Below, one piece after another: positions 17,033 through 26,725 of a stretch of 64,000 nucleotides of DNA. Every line of letters begins with the position of its first letter. The stretch's first letter is position 1. Source of the DNA: CALANV01 sp036381615 (GTDB lineage Bacteria > Pseudomonadota > Alphaproteobacteria > CACIAM-22H2); the NCBI GenBank assembly GCA_036381615.1, contig DASVCL010000066.1, forward strand, positions 1 to 64,000, given 5' to 3'. The translations under genes and the position numbers were made by a program. The notes under the pieces are model-generated. The model made no database searches and had not been told where the DNA came from. It saw only the letters and a list, made by a program, of their open reading frames with translations.

Positions 17033-18526
17033 ATGAGTTCCGTTCGCACGGCGGCAGCGCGATCACTGTGGTGGTCGATCGTCGAAACCGGGGGGCTCGC
17101 GGCGTTGGCGTTCGTCAGCCTGGTCGTGCTGGCGCGTCTTCTGACGCCGACCGAGTTCGGCCTGGCGGCGCTCGCGCTCGGTATCGTCCAGATGCTGGAT
17201 ATCGTGATCGTTGGGCTGTTTGGTGACGCGATCGTCCAACGCCCCAATCTCGAACGGCGGCATGTGGCTTCGGCCTTTTGGGTCACGCTCGTTCTGGGGG
17301 CGACATTCAGTGCGATCTGTTGGCTAGGTGCGGCGCCGCTCGCGTCCGTGTTCGGCGAGCCGCGCTTTGCGCCCGTCCTGGGCTGGATGAGCGTCGGTCT
17401 GGTTTTCAGCGGAGCCGATGCCATACTGACGGCGCAGCGGCGCCGTGAACTCGACTTCCGTGTCCTCGCGCTCCGTTCGCTGATCAGCCGCGTCGGCGCC
17501 GCCGCAGTGGGTGTCGGCGCTGCGCTCCTCGGTTATGGCGTCTGGAGTCTCGTGGCGCAGCAGCTTGCGGCCGGTGCCATGTCGGCCACGCTGCTGTGGC
17601 TTTGTACACCCGTCAAGCCGCGGCTGTGCTTGGACGTTCGGGCGGTGCGAGACCTCGCCCGGTTCGGAATTGCGGTGGCCGCGTCGGACCTGATCTGGGC
17701 AAGCAATCTGCGGATTTTTACGATCGTCGTCGGGCTTCTTCTGCCGGCATCCCAGGTCGGCTACCTTCATCTCGCATTCCGGTTCGTGTATACGGCGCGG
17801 GACTTTCTGGCTTCGGGTGCGGATCATGTCGCACTGGCCGCGTTCTCCAAACGTCAACACGAACGCGCCGTACTGCGACGCAGCTACCTTGAAGCCAACG
17901 AGTTCGTCTGCGTGTTCATGATGCCCGCATTTGCGGGGCTGGCGCTGGTCGCGCCGGAGTTCGTCGTGATCGTTGCCGGCGCGCAATGGGCACCCGCGGC
18001 GCCGCTGGTTCAGGTCCTCTCGATCAGCTTTGTCCTCTATAGCGGCCGAACGTTGACGCCGGCGGTTCTGTGCGCGGTCGGACGTCCGGACCTGATGGTC
18101 TATTCGAATATCGCGGCTTTCGTCGCGAGTCTCGGCGCGCTGGCGCTGTTCATGTCGACCTCGAGCCTGGGCGCGGCGATCGCCTGGGCGATGCGCCCGG
18201 TCGTGGCGCTTCCGCTTGGCCTCATCTTCGTCCGGCAGGCGGCCGGGATCGGAATCGGCGCGCAGCTGGCGAAGATTGTTGCGCCCGCCGCCGCCACGCT
18301 GACGATGTCCTTGGGCGTGCTGCTGCTCCGGTCCCACCTGCCTGCGGAATGGGGCTCGACATATGTATTTCTGGCGGTCGTCTCGTCGGGCATCATCCTC
18401 TATCTGATCGCACTTCTGGCCATCCGGCCCTCGCTGCTCCGCGGCGTTGTCTCGTTCCTGGCTGCAGGCCTGCGCCGTCAGCCGATGGCGGATCAGTTTT
18501 CGTCCGCTCGAACGGCCCGACGCTAG
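17033..18526 (+). CDS. Wzx-like lipid-linked oligosaccharide flippase (MOP superfamily)
   Basis: 497 residues from the ATG at 17033, with GGAG upstream; an ATG at 17003 in frame is the alternative. About 12-14 hydrophobic helices span the whole protein. The N-terminus (VETGGLAALAFVSLVVLARL, then TPTEFGLAALA) is typical of the polysaccharide-transport subfamily of RfbX/Wzx flippases. It would turn the undecaprenyl-linked repeat unit to the periplasmic face for Wzy. It lies 234 bases behind the initiating transferase in the same direction. Confidence 0.88.
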   Translation: MSSVRTAAARSLWWSIVETGGLAALAFVSLVVLARLLTPTEFGLAALALGIVQMLDIVIVGLFGDAIVQRPNLERRHVASAFWVTLVLGATFSAICWLGAAPLASVFGEPRFAPVLGWMSVGLVFSGADAILTAQRRRELDFRVLALRSLISRVGAAAVGVGAALLGYGVWSLVAQQLAAGAMSATLLWLCTPVKPRLCLDVRAVRDLARFGIAVAASDLIWASNLRIFTIVVGLLLPASQVGYLHLAFRFVYTARDFLASGADHVALAAFSKRQHERAVLRRSYLEANEFVCVFMMPAFAGLALVAPEFVVIVAGAQWAPAAPLVQVLSISFVLYSGRTLTPAVLCAVGRPDLMVYSNIAAFVASLGALALFMSTSSLGAAIAWAMRPVVALPLGLIFVRQAAGIGIGAQLAKIVAPAAATLTMSLGVLLLRSHLPAEWGSTYVFLAVVSSGIILYLIALLAIRPSLLRGVVSFLAAGLRRQPMADQFSSARTARR

Positions 18527-19087
18527 GATCGATCGGATCGCAGCGCTGCGTGCGGGGTGTCGAGCGAGACGCAGGGCGCACCCGGCGCCGTTCCGCCGCA
18601 CATTGCACGTCCGGCCGGCCGATGACCGGTCATGGCGACGAAGGTGACCGGCGTTAGCCGGAAAGGGATATCAGACCGGCCGGGCTTACCGTTTTCGTGC
18701 GGATCCTTGCCTCTCGTTTCTGCGCTCTTTGTGAGTTTTTCGGCCTTCCGCCAATGCACAACACCACATGGTAGTTCCAAATGATGACGCGGGACTCACC
18801 TATGCCGTGTTGTGCCCGCCCTGTCGTGGCCCATAATTTTTCGCGATGGCTTGAGAGCCTGTTCGTCTTGAAGAGAAGTTCGTTTCCCTCAAAGAGGGTT
18901 CGTTTCCAAAGAGCGAATCTTTCGCGCCGTTTCGACGCCTTTCATCGCTTCCGGTCGATGAAACCAGACCGGAAACCGGACTTGGCACCGCGCCGCGTGC
19001 AGGACAGGAGACCCCTCGACGCCGTGCGCGAAGCCGCTTTGATGGCTTTACGTCCACCTCGAAGCCAACCGTCTTAGGGCAGTGAGA
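18527..19087. other. Intergenic with a spaced direct repeat
   Basis: No supported gene in 561 bases. It contains an AT-rich stretch near 18760-18850 and the direct repeat annotated separately at 18878-18907; it probably holds the promoter of the gene at 19088. Confidence 0.45.
18878..18907 (+). promoter_or_regulatory. Direct repeat GTTCGTTTCC x2, 20-bp period
   Basis: GTTCGTTTCC occurs at 18878-18887 and 18898-18907. A 20-bp period (two helical turns) places both copies on one face of DNA, as in tandem operator sites. It lies about 180 bases upstream of the FemAB-like gene. No regulator gene is nearby; chance is possible. Confidence 0.3.
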
Positions 19088-20287
19088 ATGGCCAGTCTCG
19101 AACCGTGCGCTGCGCGCGGACCGGCCTTTACCGTGCAGGTTGCGGATAATTGCACCGCGCTACGGAAGGCGTGGCTGTACCTCGAGGAGAACGGTTATTT
19201 CTACGCGTTTCAAAGCTTCGCCTGGATCTCCACGCTCCTTGGGACGGTTGGCGCTGCACTTGGCGCGGAGCCGGCGCTCGTCCTGATTTCCGATGAGTCG
19301 GGCGCACCGGTCATGTTGATCCCGCTTGCCTTGCGGAAATGGGCGGGGCTGACGTTTCTGGAGTTCGTCGATTTCGGGCCGACGGATTACAACGCACCTT
19401 TGGTTCAAAAGGCGTACGCCGGACATCTGACCAAGGACAGGTTCCGCGAACTGTGGCAGACCGTGCTTCGCACGATCGGGCCGATTGATGTCGTCCGCCT
19501 GGATAAGATCCCCGCGCGTATTGGCGCGATCACGAATCCTTTTCTCCACCTCACCTGTCGCGAATACGAGACCAGTCATCAAGCACCGCTTGAGGGAGAT
19601 TTCGCGGCGTTCCTGCGGGCTCGCTCGTCCAAGCTGATGGCGGACTCGCGACGGCGACGGCGGCGTGTCGCCGAAAAGGGACGGCTCGAGTTCCGGATCG
19701 CGCGCACCCCTGCGGAGGCGGAGGCTCTCACCGACGTCATGATCCACCTGAAGTCGCGTCGCTATCAGGCCACGGGCGCCTACGACAAGTTCGAGCATCG
19801 TTATTATCGCGACTTCTATCTGCAACTCGCGCGCGAGCAGGCGGCCGGTGGGATCGTGCACGTATCGGCGCTGATGCTGGATGATGTTCCGATTGCCGTC
19901 CACTGGGGGCTCGCATCCCCGGACCGGTTCTATTGGATCATGCCGGCCTATGACGCAGACTGTTGGCGACCTTATTCGGTGGGGCGGCTTCTTCTCGAGG
20001 ACGTAATCCGGTGGTGCTACGAGAACCGAATCTCGGTTTTCGATTTCACGATCGGCGATGAACCTTTCAAGCGTGAGTGGGCCGACCGGTCGATGCCGCT
20101 CTATCTCCACCGCGCCGCCTTGTCGACGGCCGGCAGGGCCTATTTCAAAGTCCGCCGCGGCCTCACGCGGATGCGCGAGAGGACGCGCCAATATCCGTTG
20201 GTGCATAACGCCCTAAGGACGATCGGCCGAATCCCGCAGCGCTGGCTGAAGGGGCTCAGGTACAACGGCCTGCTCGCGCGCAATTGA
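19088..20287 (+). CDS. FemAB/CelD-type GNAT acyltransferase
   Basis: 399 residues from the ATG at 19088 (a GTG two codons earlier is possible). Two GNAT-like halves; the C-terminal half has YKF-like helices, HVSALMLDDVPIAVHWGL and YWIMPAYDADCWRPYSVGRLLLEDVIRW, followed by FDFTIGDEPFKREW, all typical of the acetyltransferase_6 family found in cellulose (CelD/BcsL) and exopolysaccharide loci. It is expected to acylate a sugar or peptide group on the polymer or its precursor in the cytoplasm. Substrate not inferable. Confidence 0.87.
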   Translation: MASLEPCAARGPAFTVQVADNCTALRKAWLYLEENGYFYAFQSFAWISTLLGTVGAALGAEPALVLISDESGAPVMLIPLALRKWAGLTFLEFVDFGPTDYNAPLVQKAYAGHLTKDRFRELWQTVLRTIGPIDVVRLDKIPARIGAITNPFLHLTCREYETSHQAPLEGDFAAFLRARSSKLMADSRRRRRRVAEKGRLEFRIARTPAEAEALTDVMIHLKSRRYQATGAYDKFEHRYYRDFYLQLAREQAAGGIVHVSALMLDDVPIAVHWGLASPDRFYWIMPAYDADCWRPYSVGRLLLEDVIRWCYENRISVFDFTIGDEPFKREWADRSMPLYLHRAALSTAGRAYFKVRRGLTRMRERTRQYPLVHNALRTIGRIPQRWLKGLRYNGLLARN

Positions 20288-20366
20288 CGGCCTGATTGAA
20301 GCCTTCCGGCGAACGGGGGCATGGGCCGCGCATCGCCGGGGCGATGAACGCATCCGTGCCCGGTCC

Positions 20367-21335
20367 CTAGGATGGAAGCCAGCGTCGCAGCAGGTGCGGG
20401 TTGACCCGGGTGATCGACGCGCCCAGCAGCTTCACGGTTTCATAGACGGTTCCGATGGCAAAAGCGGCGACCGACCCGGGTAGGGTCAGGCCGATGCGAT
20501 CGTGGTCGCGGCGCAACCGCCGGATCATGTCCCGCATCGAATTGTAGTAGAGGGCGCCGACGCGCCACCACGTGAACGGCTGATATCGCTTCGCGATAAT
20601 GACGTTGTCGTACCCCTCCCAGAGGGCACGGGCGAAGAAATTGCCGACGCCGATCGGGGGCGGATGCTCCGCCTCGGCCCCGTATCGACAGAATATCGGT
20701 ATGCCGTTTTCACGGAGCGTGTGCGTAAGCCACACGCAGTTGCCGCGATAGAGCTCTCCTCCCGGGAACGGAAACCGTTCCAGAACCGCGCGGCGGAACG
20801 CGACGTTATTGGCGGCAAAGCGCTCGTGCTCGACCAGGTCCGAACGGTCGACCCGCACCCCGAAGATCCAAAAGGTGGCGAAGGCCCTGCTGTAGAGCGA
20901 ATTCAAGGACATGTATGTCTGGCCGCCGACGACCTGGACCTTCGGGTCGGCGAAGCTCTCGAGCAGCGCTTCGAGCCAGCCGGGTCGCGGAATCACGTCG
21001 CTGTCCGCGAAGACCACGATCTCGCCCGAGCTCATCATCGCGCCGGCGTTCTTGAGCTCGTAATAGGTCATCCCCTCGACCGGAACGACGCGGACCCGGC
21101 AGAGCCCATCGGGCGGGTCGAAGACATCGAGCGATTGCGTGATGATTTCGGCGTCGACCTCGTTCCTGTCGTAAAGGAGCAGGACCTCCGGCGGCTCCGG
21201 CGTGCGCGGTCGCAGCTCCGACAACTGGGTGCGCAGCGCGCGAAGCATGGCGTGGGCGCGCTCAAGCTCCGCCTGGCGCACGTTGTCCCACTCGATGACG
21301 ATCGAAAATGACGGAAGCGGCCAGTTTGGAATCAT
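20367..21335 (-). CDS. Family 2 glycosyltransferase
   Basis: 322 residues; ATG at 21335 preceded by AAGGCGAG, starting two bases after the upstream gene's stop, so translationally coupled. GT-A fold signs: EVLLLYDRNE early, GEIVVFADSDVIPRPGWLE (DxD-type metal site) and a C-terminal hydrophobic helix (about 290-310) that may anchor it. The long frame extending upstream to 22025 is a shadow of the preceding gene. Likely adds one sugar of the repeat unit from a nucleotide-sugar. Confidence 0.85.
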   Translation of the reverse strand: MIPNWPLPSFSIVIEWDNVRQAELERAHAMLRALRTQLSELRPRTPEPPEVLLLYDRNEVDAEIITQSLDVFDPPDGLCRVRVVPVEGMTYYELKNAGAMMSSGEIVVFADSDVIPRPGWLEALLESFADPKVQVVGGQTYMSLNSLYSRAFATFWIFGVRVDRSDLVEHERFAANNVAFRRAVLERFPFPGGELYRGNCVWLTHTLRENGIPIFCRYGAEAEHPPPIGVGNFFARALWEGYDNVIIAKRYQPFTWWRVGALYYNSMRDMIRRLRRDHDRIGLTLPGSVAAFAIGTVYETVKLLGASITRVNPHLLRRWLPS

Positions 21336-21337
21336 GT

Positions 21338-22330
21338 CTATACTCGCCTTTCGAGTTCGCCCACCTTTCGGGACTTTGCCGTCCGGATATGGTTCGTGAT
21401 GCGCATGAGGCGCGCCGCCTCGCGAGCTTTGCCGTAAAGCAGATTGATCTTGAACTCCGCCCGAAGACGCCTCGGGTCGCGTCGCAGCCAGTAATACGCC
21501 GCGCGACACAGGTGGGCCGGAATCAGCACGGCGCACGAAGCCAGCGTCCGGTGGGGGCCAAAGCCGTCGGGCGATGCATAGGCGGCCCTGCGACCCTCGA
21601 AGCGGCCATAACGGAAGGCCCGCTGCAGGATCCAGTCCCGATCGAACTGCTCCTCGCGGATGATGTGCTGGACGACGGCGGACGGTGTGTACCAGCAGCG
21701 GTATCCGGCCCTCGCCAGACGCTCGACGAATTCGGTCTCGCTTCCCATGGCGTAGGTGGCCGTCCCGTCCGGACCGATCGACGTGTCGAAGCAGTGACCC
21801 GCAGCAAAGATGCGGGTGCGGAAGGCGACGTTTGCGCCCCACATCTTCCACGGCTCGGCAGGTCCCTCGACCCACTCGTCCGGCGATGCAACGAACACGA
21901 CCGCGATGGGGACGGACTCGAGAAGCCAGCGCTCCGGCGGCCGCGGCCACAGCGGCACGATGCGGCCGCCGAAGATGTCGTAATCCGGGTTGGCTTCGGC
22001 CGCTTCGTAAAGCCGGACAAGCCAATCGCGCGCGGGCACTACGTCGTCGTCAGTGAAGACCGCGAGGTCGCCTTCGATATGCGGGATCGCCGCATTGCAC
22101 CCGTAATTCTTTCCGCGGCGCGGCTCGTATACGTACTGTATCGGCAAGTGCCCGGCGAAACGTTCGATGAGCGAACGGAACTCCGCGCTCTGGGCCTGAT
22201 CTGCGCCGTTGTGCGCTATGATCAATTTCCACGGACATGGCGCATCGACCGCGTTGAGCGCCTCCAGCATCCGGGCGACATGACGCTGACCTAGCGTCGC
22301 CAACACGACCGTCAGCATGCGAGCCCCCAT
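21338..22330 (-). CDS. Family 2 glycosyltransferase
   Basis: 330 residues from the ATG at 22330 (22318 also possible). The N-terminus MLTVVLATLGQRHVARMLEAL is the GT2 nucleotide-binding strand; GDLAVFTDDDVVPARDWL carries the metal-binding DDD; SETEFVERLARAGYRCWYTP is the ED-Y-like acceptor region. Ends two bases before the next glycosyltransferase start. Probable cytoplasmic transferase of the repeat-unit pathway. Confidence 0.88.
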   Translation of the reverse strand: MGARMLTVVLATLGQRHVARMLEALNAVDAPCPWKLIIAHNGADQAQSAEFRSLIERFAGHLPIQYVYEPRRGKNYGCNAAIPHIEGDLAVFTDDDVVPARDWLVRLYEAAEANPDYDIFGGRIVPLWPRPPERWLLESVPIAVVFVASPDEWVEGPAEPWKMWGANVAFRTRIFAAGHCFDTSIGPDGTATYAMGSETEFVERLARAGYRCWYTPSAVVQHIIREEQFDRDWILQRAFRYGRFEGRRAAYASPDGFGPHRTLASCAVLIPAHLCRAAYYWLRRDPRRLRAEFKINLLYGKAREAARLMRITNHIRTAKSRKVGELERRV

Positions 22331-22567
22331 CGTCGTCGCTTGCGTCCGCTTCCGGGTGTCTCCGTCAGGGCGGGATCGGCAAGGCGGCCGCGACGCTGAC
22401 GGTGGCGATCGGTCGGGCGGGATCAGGGTAAAACGTCCCCGTGACCATCGCATGCGCCCCGCGGCGCGAATTCAGCCGGCCATCGCATCAAGTCTCGGCT
22501 GATCTTGTTCGCGTTTGCAATACTATTTACGAATATTTTCCATCGCAAAAGAAGGAAAGGGAATCCA

Positions 22568-23881
22568 TCAGCGCAATTGTGATCGATGCCGGGAACGACG
22601 GGCGAGGCCGGCGCGCCCCATCCATCGATCGGAGGTATGGCGCGAGCTTGGCGAGTTCCGCGTCTGAACCACATTGATGATCGCATCCTCCACGGCGCAT
22701 CGTGCCGCCTCGCTTGAGTAACGGGCGGTGACGAGTGCGCGCGCCTGACGGATCAGGCGCTGCCGAAGGGAGGCGTCAACCCAAAGGTGCGCCGTCGCGC
22801 TGGCGAACTCTTCCGGCGTTTCCGCGAACAGGAGGTGCTCGCCATCCGTCACGCTCAGTCCTTCGGCTCCCTTCCGCGTGCTGATGACCGCGCACCCGCT
22901 GGCGAAGGCTTCCAGAACCTTCAGCCGGGTTCCGCTGCCGCTTTGCAGCGGGACGAGACAGACTTGGCTCTGCCCCAGAAAATCGACCGCGTGGCGCATG
23001 CGCCCGGTCACGACGATCCTTGGATCGGCCCGAGCCGCCGCAACCATCTCGGCCGTCGGATCCCTGCCGGCCAGGATGAGTCGCGCGTTGGGTATTCGCC
23101 CGACGACCCTGGGAAAGATATCGCCGACGAGGATTCGCGCGGCTTCCTGGTTCGGCGGATAATCGAACGACGCACAGAATATCAGCGTCAGGCCGTCGCC
23201 CGCTGCTTCATGCCTTTTCGAATAGGCGCTGTCGTATTGCGACACGTCGATCGTGTTCGGAACGATGCGAATATCGTGGGCGCGGGGAAAATGCTCGAGC
23301 GCGAGAGACCTGTCGGCCTCGCTGCACACCCAGATCTGGTCCGCAACGGCGGCAAGCGTCCGCTCCCGGCTGACGATCTCCTGCCCCAGAAGCTCGATCC
23401 ATTTGAACGCAATCGGCCGGTCCGCCAGAAGTTCACGCTGCAGCACCGCCTCGATGTTGTGGGCGTCGTAAACGACAGCGGTGCGCGTGCGGTCGACGCA
23501 TACGGAAAATGCGGCCGTCTTGTACTCTTCAAAAACCGCGACCGTCGGATCGAACGCGGCGACCGCCGGCCTGATGAGCCGGCAGAGGGCCCTTTCGCCG
23601 AGCGTCCTCGAGATACGGTTGTAGGCGCGCCGTGGGATCCGCCCGAGCTTCGATACGATAGTGTCAGGCAGGAGTCGGGCACGCCCGTCGCCGAAGTACA
23701 TGACCGTGATGCGCTCGTCGAGCCGAGCCGTTCGCCGTTCGCCGGGTGCCGTGCAGATGACCAGAACCGGCCCAAGCTGCGCGCACGCCGAAATGTTCTG
23801 CCAGTCGCGCAACGTCGATCCGCCTTGGGGTGGAAACGGATCTTCCTGAACGAACAGAACCGTTCTTTGTGACGCCTTCAT
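22568..23881 (-). CDS. GT-B glycosyltransferase (family 1/4)
   Basis: 437 residues. N-terminal Rossmann domain (VLFVQEDPFPPQGGSTLRDW) and C-terminal nucleotide-sugar domain with LTLIFCASFDYPPNQEA, ARLILAGRDPT and SGSGTRLKVLEAFASGCAVIS, the last being the retaining-GT E-x7-E type region. The GGS near the N-terminus fits the sugar-binding glycine loop. Third gene of the minus-strand glycosyltransferase run, 54 bases behind the gene at 23936. Confidence 0.88.
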   Translation of the reverse strand: MKASQRTVLFVQEDPFPPQGGSTLRDWQNISACAQLGPVLVICTAPGERRTARLDERITVMYFGDGRARLLPDTIVSKLGRIPRRAYNRISRTLGERALCRLIRPAVAAFDPTVAVFEEYKTAAFSVCVDRTRTAVVYDAHNIEAVLQRELLADRPIAFKWIELLGQEIVSRERTLAAVADQIWVCSEADRSLALEHFPRAHDIRIVPNTIDVSQYDSAYSKRHEAAGDGLTLIFCASFDYPPNQEAARILVGDIFPRVVGRIPNARLILAGRDPTAEMVAAARADPRIVVTGRMRHAVDFLGQSQVCLVPLQSGSGTRLKVLEAFASGCAVISTRKGAEGLSVTDGEHLLFAETPEEFASATAHLWVDASLRQRLIRQARALVTARYSSEAARCAVEDAIINVVQTRNSPSSRHTSDRWMGRAGLARRSRHRSQLR

Positions 23882-23935
23882 GATTGCCGGCCCGCGGAGG
23901 TTTCCTGCCGGTATGCGGCCACCGGGCAGGGTGGC

Positions 23936-24775
23936 CTATGGCTCGGCGCGGTAGCCGGCCCATCGCTGCAAGGCGATTCGCTGTGCATTGACGCCTCCTT
24001 CGAGGTCGAGCCTCACCACGCGGGCCGCCGCGCGGACCGATGGCCCGAAGCAGAGTAGAGCCGCGATCGGCAACGGATAACGATTCAGCTTCAAGACGCG
24101 GCCCAGCCCGCGCGCATAGCCCAGCGCCTTTTCCTTCGCGAGCGGGTCGTCGGTCTGCGAGGGATGATGAACGACGAGACTCGGATCGTACCGGATCTTC
24201 CCCTTGCGCAGGACGCGGAGCAGGAAGTCCGCGCCCTCGCCGGCGCCCCAGGGCGTGTTTGCACCGGGGCCAAGATCCTCGTTGAACCGTATGTCGGCGA
24301 CCGCGTCTCGTCTTATGAACATGCTCCATTCGATCCCGGTCCGCCAGACGTTGAGACGGTTGATCTGCGCGGGCCGCTTGCGCCAGCGGATGCCGGCATC
24401 GCGCCCGTGTTCGTCGGCGCCGCGCACGCAGATCCCGGCGAGCGATTCGTCGTTTCGGAATCGCTCTTCGACATGCTTCAGCAGGTTGCGCGGATACCAG
24501 GCGTCATCGTCCGGAAAGGCCACGATGTCCCCCGTCGCGATCTCGAGGCCGGCATTTCGGGCCCGCGCCGCGCCGCGCTGCGCCGAGGAGATATGGACAA
24601 GCTCGAACTTGCTTCTGAACCGGCTGACGACCGGCCCGATTCGGTCGTCGGCATTCTGATCGATGACGATTACTTGAAAGGCCGCCTCCTGCGTTTGCAG
24701 CGAAACAAACAGCCGATCCAGTTCGGCGGTCCGATGAAGGGTCGGCACGATAAGCGAAAAGCGCATCATGTCCAT
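23936..24775 (-). CDS. Family 2 glycosyltransferase
   Basis: 279 residues. Starts MDMMRFSLIVPTLHRTAELDRL (start at either end of the two ATGs), with VIVIDQNADD and GDIVAFPDDDAWYPRNLL (DDD metal site), then GEGADFLLRVLRKGKI as acceptor-side motif and a weakly hydrophobic C-terminus. First gene of the minus-strand glycosyltransferase run (24775 to 20367). Sugar specificity cannot be read from sequence. Confidence 0.88.
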   Translation of the reverse strand: MDMMRFSLIVPTLHRTAELDRLFVSLQTQEAAFQVIVIDQNADDRIGPVVSRFRSKFELVHISSAQRGAARARNAGLEIATGDIVAFPDDDAWYPRNLLKHVEERFRNDESLAGICVRGADEHGRDAGIRWRKRPAQINRLNVWRTGIEWSMFIRRDAVADIRFNEDLGPGANTPWGAGEGADFLLRVLRKGKIRYDPSLVVHHPSQTDDPLAKEKALGYARGLGRVLKLNRYPLPIAALLCFGPSVRAAARVVRLDLEGGVNAQRIALQRWAGYRAEP

Positions 24776-25327
24776 CCACCGTGCAGGCGCGAGCCGTCGC
24801 GTGTCTCGACTGGACGCCGCGACGAACGAGCGTTGTGGGGGTGCGGCTTACCTCCGTTCGGTGGCACAAGGCCGAGCTGCTAGACCAAGCGGCCGAGGAC
24901 GAGATCACGGACAGGCTGTCACGGCGCGCCGGCAGGACTCCCGGGTAGACGTGAGCGGTCCTCGATTCGTGGCGGCCTTTCGCGACCTCTTCGGACACTA
25001 CGATTCAGCAACACCTCTGCCCGGTTAAGCGTTCTTTCGTACGAAGGGCTGTCCTTCTTTCGCTCCAGGTGGGTGCGGCCGCATGGCTGCCGATGCCCGT
25101 CGTTTCATGGTGAATTACCTCGCCGGCGATGCTGCCGGCGTAGGCAACCCCTGAGGTGCCGCGGCACCATCCGCATGAGTCCGCCGTCAGCGTCGAGACG
25201 AGCGGCAATGTACGGCACCGGGCGCATGTCGCCATCTCGGGTGGCGCCGGGTTGCATCTTCTTTGCTCGAGGCGAGCGGCGACGTCCTTGCGCACCACGA
25301 GACTGAGAGAGGCAATCGGAGGATGGG
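24776..25327. other. Divergent intergenic region
   Basis: No supported gene in 552 bases. It separates the minus-strand glycosyltransferase run from the plus-strand beta-helix gene and should contain both promoters; no convincing motif was singled out. GGAGGATGGGATG at its right end provides the ribosome-binding site of the next gene. Confidence 0.4.
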
Positions 25328-26725
25328 ATGATTGACCTAGGCCGGCGAAAGCTGCTGCGGCGGATCGCACGCGCTCCCGTCGGTTGTTTATGGACGTATT
25401 CGGCGGTGCTGGGTGCGGCTGCGGGATTTGCACGTGAGGCGCCAGTCTTCAACGTTCTGGACTATGGCGCGCGCGGCGATGGGGCGGCGGACTGTACGCG
25501 CGCCATTCAGTCGGCGATAGATGCCGCAGGTAAGGCCGGCGGGGGCACGGTCGTGATTCCGCCTGGCACATATGTTTACACGGACGTGCTCCTGGTCCCC
25601 AGCCACGTGACCGTGATCGGGACAGAAGGAGCCGTCCTGCACGCAAAGGCCGAGCGTCAGGCGGTAACCCTCAAAGGGGAGAACATCGTGCTGCGCCACC
25701 TGCATCTTCGGTCGGAGGGCACGCGCCGGCGCGCGGCCAACGTCTACCATGCGATCGCGGGAGAAAGCGCAATCAATGTCCAGATCGAGCACTGCAGGAT
25801 CGAAGGCGCGAGCGCGGCGGGGATTTACATGAAGGGTTGCCGCAACTTTCGGATACGACACAACGTCGTCGTCCGGACGCTCGCCGACACGATTCACATA
25901 ACGGGGGGCAGCGCCCACGGGGTCGTCTCGGGCAATCGGTGCCTGCGCGGCGGCGACGATGGAGTCGGCGTCGTCAGCTATGCGCCACAGCGCGCCAGAT
26001 GCCACGACATTCTTATTGATGACAACGTGATCGTCGGAGGGGATGCGCGCGGCGTTGCGGTCCTCGGCGGAGAGCGGATCTACATTCTGCGTAACCGCAT
26101 CCAGGAGACGAAATGGGCCGGCATCTACATCGCCTCCGAGGACAGTTTCGACACCTTTGCGTCAGGCGAGATATGGGTGGAAGACAACGATCTCGCCGCC
26201 GTCAACCGGCGGTCGGACGAAGGTACGCACGCATGCATAACGATTCTCGGGCGACCGGGGAGCTCGCTTGCCGAGTCTGGTGAGATCGAGAACAAAAACC
26301 GCAAGATTCATCTGATCGCAAACAGGATCAGGGGCGACGGCCGGGGCGGAATAAGGATCGACCCGTTCAACATCGACGTGACCGTCGCATCGAACGAGGT
26401 GCTCGAAACACTCGGCTGGGGCATTTCGACATCCGCCTTCGGTGCAAGGGTCGTCGGGAACCGCATCGCGGGGGCCGCCGATGGCGGCATCATCGTGCCG
26501 CTCGGCTGCTTCGGCGGGGAGACCGATCTTGTCGCGAACGCAATTGACCTCACGGGCGGTGGCAGGCGGCTGGCGATTGTCGTCGACGCGCCGCGGCTGT
26601 CGCGCTTGGCCATATCCGGCAATCGGATCCGTTACGATCGGCGACCGGCGGAAGAGATCCGTGTCACAAGGCTCCCGCACGTGAGTCGAAGTTACAATAC
26701 GGTGAACGGTGTGGCGATCGATTAA
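25328..26725 (+). CDS. Exported right-handed beta-helix protein (putative polysaccharide lyase/epimerase)
   Basis: 465 residues; GGAGGATGGG precedes the ATG. The N-terminus (LGRRKLLRRIARAP then a hydrophobic stretch to about 35) is a twin-arginine-like or Sec signal. The rest is a pectate-lyase-3 type parallel beta-helix starting VLDYGARGDGAADCTRAI. It shares GDDGVGVVSY, RGVAVLGGERIYILRN and AGIYIASED with the RTX protein at 10933-13080, so the two are paralogues with different export routes. Probably periplasmic, acting on the polymer made by this locus. Its stop shares the palindrome TTAA with the convergent gene's stop. Confidence 0.86.
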   Translation: MIDLGRRKLLRRIARAPVGCLWTYSAVLGAAAGFAREAPVFNVLDYGARGDGAADCTRAIQSAIDAAGKAGGGTVVIPPGTYVYTDVLLVPSHVTVIGTEGAVLHAKAERQAVTLKGENIVLRHLHLRSEGTRRRAANVYHAIAGESAINVQIEHCRIEGASAAGIYMKGCRNFRIRHNVVVRTLADTIHITGGSAHGVVSGNRCLRGGDDGVGVVSYAPQRARCHDILIDDNVIVGGDARGVAVLGGERIYILRNRIQETKWAGIYIASEDSFDTFASGEIWVEDNDLAAVNRRSDEGTHACITILGRPGSSLAESGEIENKNRKIHLIANRIRGDGRGGIRIDPFNIDVTVASNEVLETLGWGISTSAFGARVVGNRIAGAADGGIIVPLGCFGGETDLVANAIDLTGGGRRLAIVVDAPRLSRLAISGNRIRYDRRPAEEIRVTRLPHVSRSYNTVNGVAID

